Below the pieces are notes generated by a model. It did not search any database. It saw only the letters and a program-made list of their open reading frames with translations, and was not told where the DNA came from. Shown in pieces: positions 33,952 to 46,093 of a stretch of 64,000 nucleotides of DNA (position 1 is the first letter of the stretch; each line of letters opens with the position of its first letter). The stretch comes from Zygaena filipendulae. Lineage: Eukaryota; Arthropoda; Insecta; Lepidoptera; Zygaenidae. Location of the stretch: contig OU015655.1 of NCBI GenBank assembly GCA_907165275.2, positions 4,042,501 through 4,106,500 of the forward strand, read 5' to 3'. Position numbers and translations under genes: made by a program.

Positions 33952-36946
33952 TTTTATGATATATTACAATCATTGTATACGTACATAATTATCGCAGACA
34001 GTAAAATTGCAAATATATAGTTCCCTATTTAATATGAAAAAGCAGTTCGGCGACAACGATGGCTATCATCAAAGTGCGTAGGTACCTGCATCGGCCAGCC
34101 GCCTGGCGCCACTTTTATTTTGGGCATTGGTTTCAAAACTTTAAAATAAATAAATGGATTGTTTAGAACAGAGGAAACCCCAAATAATATGTGTATCATG
34201 ATGAGAGATCTTTGTCTATCACTAAATTTAAAAATGATAATTATTACATGAATATTTATAAAATCTTTGTTGGTATACATTAGAAAAATCAAAGTTTTTT
34301 TGTGTACATTTAAATGCTGTCTTAATAATTATCATAATGCTTAAATCTATCAGGTTTTATTTTCTCTACAATTTCCTTCATATGCGTTATGCTTCTTCCA
34401 GAATGTCCAGTGTGGTTTTTGGCTGTTTCTTTACCTGATACTTGACTATTAAGTTTTTGCTACAGCTAAGAAAAATACAACTTAGCAAGTCAACCAAAAA
34501 AAGTTTTCGAACCGCAGTCATTTATATTTTATAAACTAGAAAAAAAAAACTTAATTTTTTTTTTCACACGACCAATGATTTAGTATGACGTTTGTAACGA
34601 CCAATTTCATCTTATAATCGATACATTTAATTTTAGACACAAAGAATTGACTTAACTACATTTCTTAAGAATCAGGAAACTGTGTCAGTTTTTTATTCGT
34701 ATATTTTTTATGTCAGATAAAGAAATATCTAGCTAACGTATTAAAACAATTTCTAGTGGATAATAATACATTCGTAGAACTTTTTACATCAATGCTCATA
34801 TTAAGTCCTAGGTAGTTTAAGTACGTTGTGTGCAGTGTGAAATATTAACTAAGCATACAAAATTGAACGTATAATTTATGTGTATATTGAGTTCTAGTTT
34901 TATACTTTCTTGTAGATGGTGTGCTAAGTGCTTTAAGAAATTATCGAGTTGTCAAATCAGCATGACCCTTGTACCCAATTTTTCTTTTCGTGATCGCTGT
35001 TTATATTGACCTTGTGAGCATTTTTATCAATGAATATTATTATAATCTCATAAACATATTATTCTGAATGTTATTGACGTGAAAATACCTTTTGTAACAG
35101 AATAATTACAAATTCTAGATTTACAATAAAGTAGGACCTATTTATTATTATAAATACCTAGTTATTGCTCTTGATAGAAAAGTAAATAAACAGCGAGAGT
35201 TGTTTCGAGTTCATTGACTAAACAGTTGTTGTTTAGTCAATGAACATTACTTTATTCGCGTAAATTATTTTTAATTAAGTTTTTTATATCACTCGTATTA
35301 ATTTAATAAGTCAAACAATTAAACAAATTTTATAAAATAGTCAAATAAATTCATTAGTTGCCATAATCTTTTATAGTTTTAGATAAATGCTTCGCTTTGA
35401 AATAAAAACATAAAAAAATTATTGTTTTCTGTCAACCTCGAAATTGTGTAGTTCAACAGTTGACCCCGCATGATTTTCAAACAGCATTTATTATTACCTA
35501 CATAATATGTAGTTACGACCTAAATACGGTTCCTTCGGGACTCAGGCGTTCGGTGTTAGAACCCTATATTCCTCTTTTCGTTTAACTTCACTGATCAGAA
35601 CTAGCCGATTGAATACAAATGAACGCTGGAACACTTTTGAAATAATATTTCTTCTGGTGCGTTATGAGTATACTTTAGCAGCCAGCCAGCAGCAGCTTAG
35701 CGGTAGCTAATGAAAGTTCGGCACGAAGCTAGCGCGTTCAATTTTCAAATTCACGTCAAAAAATATAACTTTTGAAGCGAAAGGGCGCTTTTTTAGCTAC
35801 ATAAAACCAGCAGTGCTTAATCTATGGCTTAGTGAAAAGGTGCAGAATATAAAAAAAAAAAACATAAAGATAGTTGATAGTTATATAGTTAATATTTATG
35901 TTGAAACATGTCGAATAATATGGTGACTTGTGAGTGCGTAAGCTGAGCTGAGATCTCAAGCAGAGACGGCAATGATTAACGATCGGAACGGAAACGTTTC
36001 TGAATATTAATTTGTAGTGGAGGTCACCGCTGGGCCAGCTAGTGTGACACGAGCGTCGGGCACACCGAAAGGATTGGGACGCCACCCCGCCCGATGGGGT
36101 GAAATGTGTGTGCCGAATTTATAGGTGTGAGAGATGGAACTTCAGGGTAGCTAAAGGGTGAGGTGGACTTCAGACCTCCCTACTTGGGGGGTGTACTGGA
36201 AGCCCCCCAATTTGCCCTAGTCCGGCTCCCCCGCCCGAGGCTCCCGACCGTTCCTGTCCAAGCGATAAGAGGGAAGAGGGGTGATCGTCAAATGGACGTT
36301 TTACGCATAATTTAGAGCAGTAAATGGATTCGTGCAGGATCCACACAGCATCAGTTGGTACCTAAGAGGAATTAATGTGCGCGCGTCAAGTAGGTACTAA
36401 TATGAAGCAGAATTATTCGATTTTATTATGGTCTGAGGTAAATTACATAATAAAATATCTACAAAAAAAATGGTTTCGTATCTTAACATAAAATTTTATG
36501 CTTACACATGAAATGAAGAACTTTTTTTTATTAAATTTGGATGAAGTTTTTAAATACTTAAAATAATAACATAATAGGTAATGTTTCAAAGTCTGTATCC
36601 TACTTTTGCCGAAGTCATTTACCTATCTGTTTATTTAAAAAAAAATAATACTTGAAAATTGGCTTATCAAGTTAGACCAACAACCCTTGAGTTATATTTA
36701 CATTTAGGTACGTATTTAGTCATAGAGTCACAATAAAATTGATTTTGTTTTATTATTTGTATTTTTATTTTTAGCCAGCAGCTAATAGTTAGGTATAAAC
36801 TTTTAGAAACAATTGATAACATTATGTTTTATCAGACTTCCATGAACAGGAAATAATATCGTTTTTCCTTATCTAATTATAGAAACAAATGTTCCGAAAC
36901 ATTAGAAATTTAACATACATACACTAGTTTAGTTTATATAAAACAA
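33952..36946. other. 3-kb non-coding stretch with a GC-rich block
   Basis: Holds the hairpin at 35209-35245 and a GC-rich, C/G-run-rich block at about 36050-36270 (GACGCCACCCCGCCCGATGG, CTCCCCCGCCCGAGGCTCCC). The block differs in composition from its surroundings and may be a fragment of a larger element, but no frame with a recognisable domain crosses it. Confidence 0.45.
35209..35245. repeat. Perfect 16-bp hairpin, 5-nt loop
   Basis: GTTCATTGACTAAACA is followed by GTTGT and then by its exact reverse complement TGTTTAGTCAATGAAC. No terminator-like T run follows. Confidence 0.85.
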
Positions 36947-37167
36947 CTAGTTGTCCCCCGCGATTTCATCCGGAAAAAAGTACTCTCCGTCCCTCTTTGT
37001 AGCCCTAGTTTACGGTGATCAGCTGTTCCCCGCATTAATTCCGGAGTTCCCGCGGGAATTCCGGGATAAAAACGATCATATCTTTTAAGTTTTATCAAAA
37101 TCCGTTCAGTAGTTTCGGAGTCCATCGCGGACAAACAACGTGACACGTGATTTATTATTAAGATTTG
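36947..37167 (-). mobile_element. Family H copy, double-ended subfamily
   Basis: Reads A|CTAGTTGTCCCCCGCGATTTC, then a second inverted terminus-like block GATCAGCTGTTCCCCGC, TTCCCGCGGGAATTCCGGGA, ATCCGTTCAGTAGTTTC and GGACAAACAACGTGACACG. The same arrangement recurs at 59428. Confidence 0.75.
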
Positions 37168-37459
37168 TTATTAAATTATTTTCATCCCGGAAGTAGGTAC
37201 GAGAAAATAGCGTGATACATAAAGGTATGTATCTACCTATGTATTTAAGTTTCTCTCAAAATTGATTCATATTTTTTAACACCCATACAAAAATAGTTTG
37301 GCTGACCCAAAAACCGGACAGCTTTTTGTCGTAGGTACTCAGCTACCTACCATCGTATTAGAATGATGGACTGTGCAGACAAGCAGTCTGGCATTCGGGA
37401 GCTCGTATATCTCTAGATACTACCCCACAGTTCCGAAGGTTTCATTGGTAGGTAGGTAA

Positions 37460-37521
37460 TACGTCAAAAAACATACATACAGCCTAATGCATAACCGCCT
37501 CTTTTTTGGAAGTCGGTTAAA
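37460..37521 (-). repeat. Family P 5' end fragment
   Basis: ACATACATACAGCC, then TAATGCATAACCGCCTC and TTTTTTGGAAGTCGGTTAAAA: the inverted start of a P element. Confidence 0.6.
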
Positions 37522-37718
37522 AAGTATGGGTTCACTAGACCTAATCTGTTAATATTACTTAAGCCATAATAATATACAGGGAGTAATTTTAAACAAGAGA
37601 CTTAGGTACTCAAATACTCGATAGTTTATGCCTACATGTAAGTAAAACAAGTATATTTTGAAAATTCTCAGAGAAAACTCAATAAAAACGTGGGCTTACA
37701 CGAGTGAGTTATTTTTGA

Positions 37719-37908
37719 ATAGTTGTGCCCCGCGGTTTCACCCGCGTTAATTTCAGAGTTCCCGCGAGAATTCCGGGATAAAAAGTGATGCATAAGCTAT
37801 ATTATTGTTTCATTTAAATCCATCCAGTAGTTTTTGCGTGAAAGAGTAACAAACATTAATCCATCCATCCATACATTCTTACAAACTTTTGCGTTTATAA
37901 TATTATCT
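37719..37908 (-). mobile_element. Family H copy, (GGAT)n subfamily
   Basis: Inverted terminus TAGTTGTGCCCCGCGGTTTCACCCGCG, then CCGGGATAAAAAG, AAATCCATCCAGTAGTTTT, ATCCATCCATCC and AAACTTTTGCGTTTATAATATTA. It is the same subfamily as 3404-3616 in the opposite orientation. Confidence 0.75.
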
Positions 37909-38169
37909 TTGATTTTTGATTTGTCGGTGTGTCAGCGGCAATCTAAAGAAAGGGGGCGCTTAAATGATCCTCAGAATGTATATTATAGGTACGTCAGTGT
38001 GATGGCAACTTACGTGCTCGATTTTCATGAATAATTTTTTTAATTAATTTTTTTTTTTTTATATTTGAAACGAGAATTGAATACTGAACATATTCCTTCA
38101 ATAGCTCGCTTCACCTTACACCCAGTATACTATACTGTAGTTTAAGTACACGAATACAATTAATACTAA

Positions 38170-38471
38170 GGTATTCCTATTTGTTGGGCATAAATGACTG
38201 TACGGATTTGGATGAGATTTCGTTCACAGCTAGATGGATAGATGTTCTGGAAATATACCTAGCATACATTCTACTATGGAATATACGAGGAATCTCAAAA
38301 TTCAGGCGACCAAGGGGGCTAAGATGCGCAAGACGACAAAATTTTATCGAGCCATTTTATCGATTCTTGTCGACAAAGCCATACAATATGTCGACGAGAA
38401 TCGATAAAATGGCTCGATAAAATTTTGTCGTCTTGCGCATCTTAGCCCGGCAAGACGCGGTGAACAGCTAG
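38170..38471 (+). mobile_element. Helitron-like element carrying a 60-bp-stem hairpin near its 3' end
   Basis: The left part has GACTGTACGGATTTGGATGAG, as in H bodies. The right end is AAGACGCGGTGAACAGCTAG|T. Between them lies the hairpin 38316-38448, which occupies the place where the usual terminal CCGCGG hairpin would be. The left boundary is inexact. Confidence 0.6.
38316..38448. repeat. Hairpin with 60-bp stem (one mismatch) and 13-nt loop
   Basis: Bases 38316-38375 (GGGCTAAGATGCGCAAGACG...) are the reverse complement of 38389-38448, with a single T/C difference near the loop. The loop is AAGCCATACAATA. Confidence 0.9.
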
Positions 38472-38668
38472 TATAATAAAATACTTTTCTACAGGTATAA
38501 TGTACTAGTGCATAATATTTATTGAAAAACTATACAATAAGGACATAATATGTATATAAAAAAGATTTTTTTTTTATTTGTACAATAAATGAAACGTCAC
38601 TCAATAAGTCACGAAGCGAATTACTATAGGAGTAGCTGTACTTAAACCAATGTAGGTAACTTGTATAA

Positions 38669-38962
38669 TCATTTATATAAATGAGGGGGTGAATTCGTTT
38701 GTTTGTTTGTTACGCTTTCACGCCTTAACGGCTCAACCGATCATCATGAAATTTGCATACCTGTTGTCAAGACATACGGTACTTTTTATCCCGGAATTCC
38801 CTCAGGAACTCTGAAATTAATGAGGGTGAAACTACGTTAAATTTTGCATACTTATACCTTTTGTCAGTGCATGGTACAGAAAATTATATAAAGTACAAAT
38901 TTTTTCGGAATTCTAGAAGGATCTCCGAAATTTACGCGAGTAAAATCGCGGGGAACTGCTAG
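38669..38962 (+). mobile_element. Family H copy, full length with internal duplication
   Basis: Starts A|TCATTTATATAAATGAGG, continues CGCTTTCACGCCTTAACGG and two AAATT(T)TGCATAC-GGAATTC blocks, and ends AAAATCGCGGGGAACTGCTAG|T. Confidence 0.75.
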
Positions 38963-39235
38963 TATCTATTGTACCCATATATAACACGTCATCACGTATT
39001 TGTTTGTTCGAAATTAACTAGTACGACAACTAATATAAGGTATTTATGGTGTGTTTGAATTGTAATTACTAAAAAAGTAGGGTCGGGGTTAAATCATAGC
39101 TAAGTTTTGAAAAAATTGTTTATTGTTTTGTCATTTTGTTTTGAAATTTTTTAATCGTAAAGTAGGAATAAACATGCTGGACAACTATGCATGACCGTCA
39201 AAATTTAATTTCAAATTACGGCTACGAGCCGGATT

Positions 39236-39287
39236 CTTCCTTTCGCGGCCCGGAGTTGACCCGCGGGCCGTAGTTCGCTCACCACTG
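39236..39287 (-). mobile_element. hAT-like transposon end fragment
   Basis: On the minus strand it begins CAGTGGTGAGCGAACTACGG and continues with CCCGCGGG. CAGTGGTG is a typical hAT inverted-repeat tip. Only one end is visible; the eight bases outside it (GTCTAGAG) would be the target duplication, but I did not find a partner. Confidence 0.45.
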
Positions 39288-39295
39288 GTCTAGAG

Positions 39296-39400
39296 ACACT
39301 AAAGTGTCTGTACGTTCGTCACATGTTTACGGAATGTTAGAACCCGCGACATCTGGCGTAGCTGTAAGGTTCGCTATCTACTAGGCCAACGGTGTTGCCA
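39296..39400 (-). mobile_element. tRNA-derived SINE head
   Basis: The minus strand has a box A-like TGGCCTAGTAG (39388-39378) and, 33 bases later, a box B-like GGGTTCTAACATTCC (39345-39331), in tRNA spacing. No cloverleaf acceptor stem is preserved, so this is a SINE promoter region rather than a tRNA gene. It abuts the hAT-like end at 39287. Confidence 0.5.
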
Positions 39401-42400
39401 TTATTCACGATGGTTAAGCAAAAAAAGATAAAAAAATATGATACATGAAGGCTGCTCGGAGCTCCAACTCTGAGAATGATTCGCACAACGCGACAACGCA
39501 GTTTAAACTGTTCAATTATTTACTAGCGCGATACCCTTTTCAATTATCCATCGAAAATGGGGTTGCCATACTGTCCGAGTTGTACTGACAATCCTTTTTG
39601 CGACGTTTCATTATTAATGAAATTTCTTAATTTGGATACGAGTGCCAAAATCGCGTTGTCAACACGTAAGTGCTCCGGGTTCAGGCTTTGCATCCTCGGA
39701 ATAGTACATCTAAATTCGCCGGTGAACTTTCCCATCCAAATTTTATGTGGAAAATGTTATGCAAATTTGTTATAAAAGGACCATGCTACTCGGTATTTCT
39801 ATTTTTAAGTAGTACTTCTTTGTGCACTAGAGAAAATATTGAGAAGGTCGTGTCACTCGTAAATCTAAAATAGTTTTTCGTAAGCTGTACTTATAATAAT
39901 AACGAGGATAATTTTGTTTGATTATTTGTAGAAGGGTATGGATGGCAATCCGAAAATAGCACCCTGTACTTTTATGGCACGAATGAAAATAAGCGCAATG
40001 TCCTTATTGAGCTAAGAAATACTGCATATTATTCAATACAATAAAATATAATCTTGTTAGATTAAATTGTCTTTAACGAAATTATATAAACGGTTTTATG
40101 TTTTTTTAGGTAAATAAGATAAACTGAATTTATTCCCGGCTAATGTGGTTGTGTTTTTAAAACATGGGATGGTTACGATGTTGCCTCAAGATAAAACGAT
40201 TTCGCCTCAAGATAAAGTTTGTTAATATCAATAGTGAAATAGCTACAGTGGCATACGAGTTGATGGACAGATAGACGAACATGACGAAACTTAAGAGTTC
40301 TAGTTGTTATAAAATTTTTAATATTAGAAAAATACTCGTAGTAACTATGTAAGTATGTACCTACCACATTTACTCTATTTTACTTGGATGTTTGATTAAT
40401 TTGCAAATAAAATATCTTAGAAAAAGATATTATTATTATTTAGAAGAAAGTTTACGCGTTAGTATCAACTATTGATAGCATTTAAATAACAACTAATATG
40501 TTGTTACCATACAAATTAACATAGCAGTTTGTATATACATAATGTATTTTCTACGGGTTAGACGAACAATTCCAAATAACAAAATGTAGGGCGTAGATAA
40601 GCTCTAAGTAATTCTAATAAAATTAACTTTGTCCTTCAAAACTTTAGGACTTAGTTGTGACATAAATTAACTATCGACCAACTTTACTATTCTATTCAGC
40701 CCTTATAAGTAATACATTTTCAAGTGAAGGAGTTACGTTATTATTAATACGCTCACGTGAAATTTGAGCTGGGGATACACATATACTCTATGTAGGTACG
40801 TATATCTGCTGTATAAAAGCGAATATTCCTCAGTCGCCCACAACCGATAGCCGCCAAGTCCAAGAGTACTTTGATGTTTAGGTGTGTGTGTGTGTGTAAC
40901 TTACCCATGTGTATGTCCAGTATCCGATGTGTGTGTCTCCACAAATTTCATAATAGCTGTTCGTTGTTCGCTCCGCTCAAATTTTACATCTCGCATCTAA
41001 ACTATAGCACAGTTACAGGACGATGCTGAAATATTTGATAAGAATTAACAATAATGTTTTTAATATCCACCTTTACAAATATACTGTTTTCATAAAAGCA
41101 ACTACAAGTTACTACAACTTATAGTATATTCGAAAAACTTTAAGCATTATTGTTTAAACAATCCCATCATTCGATTAGTAAAATGATTTTGGATTAGTTA
41201 TAGGTAGGCAGGTATACCTATGAAAAAAAATCATGAAATCAATCTAAAGATTACTGTTCAATGTTCATAAACAATTAAATTAAGCACAGGTATTAAGCAC
41301 AGGAATGATAAAAAACTAACTAAACTCAAATAAACATGTAGTTAACATTTTTTTTTTAATTCAAATACCTAAGCACATGTTGAAAGTTCATTTCTTAAAT
41401 TAAGGTGGCGTCATCTGTCGGTGTATTATGAAAGCAAGTGCAAGAGAAAGCTCGTGGTTCAACCACGTGATGCTACGAATAAAAAACTCGTAGGCGCATA
41501 GTGCTACGAACGATCACGTGCTAGTATACTTACGCAAACAGCCCGTAGTGGGAGAGTATTAAAAAGTATTTAATTCTAAATCCAAATTTACCGAAGATAC
41601 ATTCCACAAAGCGTTTTGATGTTGTATGTAACTTACATGTAGCGGTTTATTAGCACACGAATTCGACAGGATAAAGTTGCCCCTACAGACTTATACAGTA
41701 GCGATGTGTCACGCAAAAGAGGTATAACTTCGCAGTTTTATAGCTGGCTAGAAACTAGTTACCAAAAGTTATTTCAAACTCTAAAAGGTCACCTGCAGTT
41801 CTCTTCGCGAATCAAGAAGGCCCGAATTCGATTCCTGGTCGGGGTGAGTTTTGTGTGATGAACAGTGGTTATGCTTTCTATAATAGTCTTTGCATGCATC
41901 TATAGCATAATTTAAAATTTAAAATAATATATCATTCATAAATACCGTGTTTGTTACGTAGGTATAGGTTATTATGAAACGAGCTTAGTGTGGAATCAAG
42001 ACAATCAAGTTGACTAGTGGGTTGGGAAATGTTTTATATGTAAATAGAAGGTGTTAAAGAATAATGTATATTATATAGTTTAGCTATAGCTAGCCAGGAG
42101 TAGTGTATATTTGAGGATAAACTTTTGGTGATAGTATACAGTAAATTTATTTATTTATTCATTCATCCTTTATAACACAAATAAAAGTACAAACGATGAA
42201 CTTAATGGTTTTCAACCTGGTTTTCGACCAGTTGATCATTGAACTGACAGAGAAATAAACAGAGTAGGGTGCGCAATTAATAATTAAAATGAAAAATTTA
42301 CTGTACCTACCTATATATGTTTAAATAACAATATACTTTATTTTACGTATATAGCTTGGAGAGATTTCAGCATTATTAGCATGCTATTAAAACATGATTT

Positions 42401-42760
42401 TTAACATTTCTTCATTTCTACCTGTTTGTATGTAGAGACTAGAGGCCAATTTTCGGAGTGGTCACATCGATTTTCGTGAAATTTAGTATGAAGTTATAGC
42501 TAAATTCAGGCGCGCCAGCCCGAGATGCAGAACTAGTTAAGCATTTATAGAGTAACTTACGTTAGGAAAAGATATCTTACCAATGCTAAAATTCAAACAC
42601 GATTGTTATGCGATTTCGATCCCCCCGTATAATATCTTCAAAAACAGAACACCTTTAATCTGGTACTAACGGACACGCGTGCTATGGCTGCCAGCTATCT
42701 GTACCAGCGCGGTGGGTGTACCTATGTGTTATTAATTTATCTGTAGCGTAGAACTAACCA
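39401..42760. other. 3.4-kb non-coding stretch
   Basis: Includes a (TG)n tract at 40882-40897, a B-box-like piece at about 41825 (CGAATTCGATTCCTGGTCGG) that recalls a tRNA-derived SINE, and a piece of the 7195-type repeat at 42426-42500. Two overlapping frames at 39544-39873 on opposite strands are not convincing genes. Confidence 0.45.
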
Positions 42761-42960
42761 TCGCCCGGCCCCACGGCCCAGTCCCCCCTGCGAGGTGCCT
42801 CGCTGTTTAAACATTTCCAAATGAGTATGCAGAAGGTCTAATACGTGGTCTCTACGCGTGTGGAGTCAGGCGTGCTCATGTACACGCCCAGACCCACTAA
42901 ATTACTTGAGCTTTAATTAAAAGCCCAGCAATTCTGTACATGACAAGTATTCCAACAACG
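42761..42960. other. Moderately GC-rich non-coding block with a TAATTA palindrome
   Basis: GC-richer than its surroundings, with few repeats and a symmetrical homeodomain-type site CTTTAATTAAAAG at 42911-42923. It could be a conserved regulatory element; no conservation data are available here. Confidence 0.25.
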
Positions 42961-43489
42961 GCCGTTGTGACCTTCGATAGTGCTAACGCTAACTGAATTT
43001 CACTATACCTATCTATTGTTGTTACGTAAGAAATTTCACTTCGAAATTAATATAATATACTCGTAATACGTTAGTATGCCTACATATTTTGAATTTTTTT
43101 TGGAGCTGGAGTTAATAATAATGATTATTCAGTTTGAAAAAACTTTGAAGTTGGAACTTTTGGGCGGCGGCAGTCAGAGGTGTTGGTTCCGTCATATAGA
43201 AAAAAGTATACAACTTCTTAAGGAAGAGATGAAGAAATTACTTGAATTTTACATACTTACAAACGTTAGAGTGAAAGGCAAAACATTTCCGTTCAACTCC
43301 TATGTTTATATTTGACGAGGTGACGTAGCCAAGTCACGCTTACATAATTAAGTGTGAACAAAGAACTAACTACGCGAGAACTGGAACTAAATAAGTTCAC
43401 CGCGAAACGGAGTGAATGAAACGAGGAGTCAACGGCCGCGGATATTGTTCACAACAAACAAGCTTAATAACTCGGCCGAACCATTCACG
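42961..43489. other. Non-coding stretch
   Basis: One 79-codon open frame at 43076-43315 with no recognisable feature. Nothing else was seen. Confidence 0.4.
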
Positions 43490-43815
43490 GGGTGGGAAAT
43501 CTTGAGCCGGCCGGCGTCGAGGCGCGGGCATTAAGCAATCTCGTAATACTCGATGCGTACTTGTGGACACAAGTAAAGTTTGCAGCGCGCCGGCTAGAAA
43601 TTGTATAAAATGTGGCCGAGCACATTTCCATCGTCAGGGGAATTTGCACAAGGAGGAACAAGGAAGACGCGGGGGCACCCCTTTCTCTGGGGGTAAGGGA
43701 CGCAACGTCCGTCCGCCCTACATACGTAGGAGGGTAGGCTGTTTACAGCCAGCCGGGCACGCACGCCGTCGAGCTCTGTTCTACAGAATCAGGGCTGCGC
43801 GCCGGACACGCAGGG
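43490..43815. other. GC-rich island 1
   Basis: CpG-dense (GCCGGCCGGCGTCGAGGCGC and following). An Arg/Gly-rich frame of 101 codons crosses it on the plus strand, but composition alone explains it. It may be a promoter or exon of an unrecognised gene. Confidence 0.35.
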
Positions 43816-44303
43816 CTGCCACCGCGCGATTTTATATTTATATTCCAAGAAAATATATAAAAAAATAAACTTAAATATTTTGGCACAAACACTTCTTTTT
43901 CTTTTCGTCAAAACAAATATCATTATGAAAAAAAATCTTCAGATGGCTTTATACACGGAAAATTTTACGATAAATATGATTGAAAACTTGTCCATTACTG
44001 TGGATAATTTACGTAACAGATGGTTGTCCGTAATGTTTGTTCCAATTAAATTTATTTTTCGAGGTTGCAAAGAGACAATAAATCCATTTGGAACTTTAAA
44101 GTAAGTAAGATGTTTTTGGTATTTCCATCTGCTAACTAAAACATCGTAGCGTTTTAAACATTCATTACCTACATATAAAACGAAAAAAAAAGAAAACATT
44201 GTCTAAATGGAACCCCAGAAAAATATTAAGTTCGAAAAAAGTTAATTTAAAATATTCAAAATAGTCTACAGTAGTTCGAATTAACCCTAGCAGACTAGTC
44301 GTA

Positions 44304-44500
44304 CTAGATGGTGTGGAGGGCCAGTGCGGGCGGGTGGCCGCAGTGGGTGGAGGGGTGCTGTGAGGCAGCGGGGGTGCGCGGGGCGTGCAGGGCGCCCGGG
44401 GGCGGCGCGGCCCCCGCTCGCCGCCCGAGCGCCCCCGCCGGCCAGGACGCGGCCGGTAACACGAGTGCGCCTATGCGAAGCATGTATCTTGGACGGGCAG
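44304..44500. other. GC-rich island 2
   Basis: The most GC-rich segment of the window (GGCGCGGCCCCCGCTCGCCG). Long frames are open on both strands, as expected from the scarcity of stop codons in such DNA. No domain could be read in any of them. Confidence 0.4.
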
Positions 44501-44582
44501 ATATAACAGAGAAGTAGCCCCAGTGCTGTAGCAAAACCGTCATGGTGTATGCTCCACTTGATATTATAAATTAATTCCATAC

Positions 44583-44680
44583 TATAGTCAATCCCCCACG
44601 GTTTTACTCGCGTTATAACTTCAAAACTCCGTGCGAACTCTGGAATAAACAATAGATACCCTATGCCACTCAGGAACACT
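44583..44680 (-). mobile_element. Family H fragment, decayed
   Basis: TATAGTCAATCCCCCACGGTTTTACTCGCG, then a TTCAAAACTCC stretch and TGGAATAAACAATAG. It resembles an inverted H 3' end with many changes. Confidence 0.5.
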
Positions 44681-46093
44681 AGTAGTTTTTAATTTATCCT
44701 TTTATAAACAAACAATGTACTTAGGTAACTTACTGTTAAATTTTAGTAATTTTTTTTATTTGTTTTCCGATTTCCGATTGATTCCAAAAATCTTAACTGA
44801 TAAGAAACTATCCCTGAGTGTACGTAATAATATACTTTTGACAGTTCCCCGAGGAAGTCCCAAAAGCTGTATTTTTCAACTTATTTCTCTGAAATTTTAC
44901 CCAAACCTGCCGTGGCAACACATCAAGTCCCAAGCAAGATGTTTGCTTGTATAAAGTTAAAACACTGATCGAAGTTACTAGTATAGTATTATATTATCTG
45001 TGTTGAAGTGTTTCATGCTTAATTTAGGGTGTTTTTTCAATTATTCTGTGATTTGTGAATAAAGAATAAAACTTGTACAAAGTAAAACTTGCGCCTGCCT
45101 TTTCGAGGCGGTATTAATTAGTTCTGTATCGAGCACAAAAAACAATGTACCTATTAGGTATTGTTTATTTCACAAAATTTTGAAACTTCCATTACGTACA
45201 TATCTACGAACATAAATTGGAGGTAGAGCATCCTGCGTGGCGTGTTTTCGGATCTATTTTACATGTGCGCGGACTATAGCTGTCGGCCATGTGTATTGGT
45301 AGGTAGGGCAGTCGAAATAGGTTTCCAACGGCGACGCTGAATACATTTTATAAAGGCTCGTGTGTTGCCTCCAAATAGGAACACTTTCCATTTCTCGAAC
45401 AACGTTTTCGCTTAACTCATGTTCGATTTTTGAAATAGGAAAGTGTTTAGAATGGAATTACATTTTCTTTCTTCTCTTTTTTTTTCATTTCGTGTTCTTC
45501 TGCAGTACTTATTTAATTAGATTTTTTACTCTCTTAATGGCCAGGATTCCGTCCTTTGTTTGAATATCACCTGGCTAGCTTTCTTTTTACTTCATTGTGG
45601 GTCTGAATCACTGCAGTTATTCTATGCATAGATTAAGTAGGTACCTATAATAGGTTCTAAAGTGATCGGTCGGTAGTACTCCTGAGCCACCATGTTTATG
45701 AGCCGGAAATCTGAGTAATGGGTAGTTATTTAAAAATTATACCAAGTATTGATGCTGTATGGTTAAGTAAATTTTAGAAACGAAGATCTAATACGAAATC
45801 GATAAATACTAATCAAAGAAACGAGTGTATCTCATTTTGCCTAATTCTAAACCCTTCACTCACTTTGCCTAATTCTAAATGGTAATCCAATTGATTATTG
45901 TTTAATTTCTTTTTTTAGGTATATGTATAAAAATAAATTAAAAACGTAAAAAAATCATGTACGTACCTAAAATTATAAAGGAATAGATACTTAACGCTAA
46001 CTTGAAACATGTTATTTAATTACCTACTGTTGTAATATCTTCTGCTAATAAAGACTGAAATACAGAGTAGGTATAGATTTCAACAGATATTTA
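44681..46093. other. Non-coding stretch
   Basis: AT-rich, with a small direct repeat (TTGCCTAATTCTAAA) at about 45838 and 45866. No gene was seen. Confidence 0.45.

Noticed and set aside
41801..41860. Box B-like CGAATTCGATTCCTGGTCGG, possible tRNA or SINE
   Set aside because: No box A at tRNA spacing was found upstream, so only a possible SINE remnant.
43563..43868. Arg/Gly-rich 101-codon frame with a CIKCGRAHFHRQG zinc-knuckle-like start
   Set aside because: The composition follows the GC-rich island, and the knuckle-like piece is isolated, lacks the remaining knuckle residue spacing and has no gag-like neighbours.
44287..44679. 130-codon minus-strand frame through the GC-rich island
   Set aside because: Ala/Pro/Gly/Arg-rich on every strand and frame, as expected from base composition; part of it runs through a decayed H copy.
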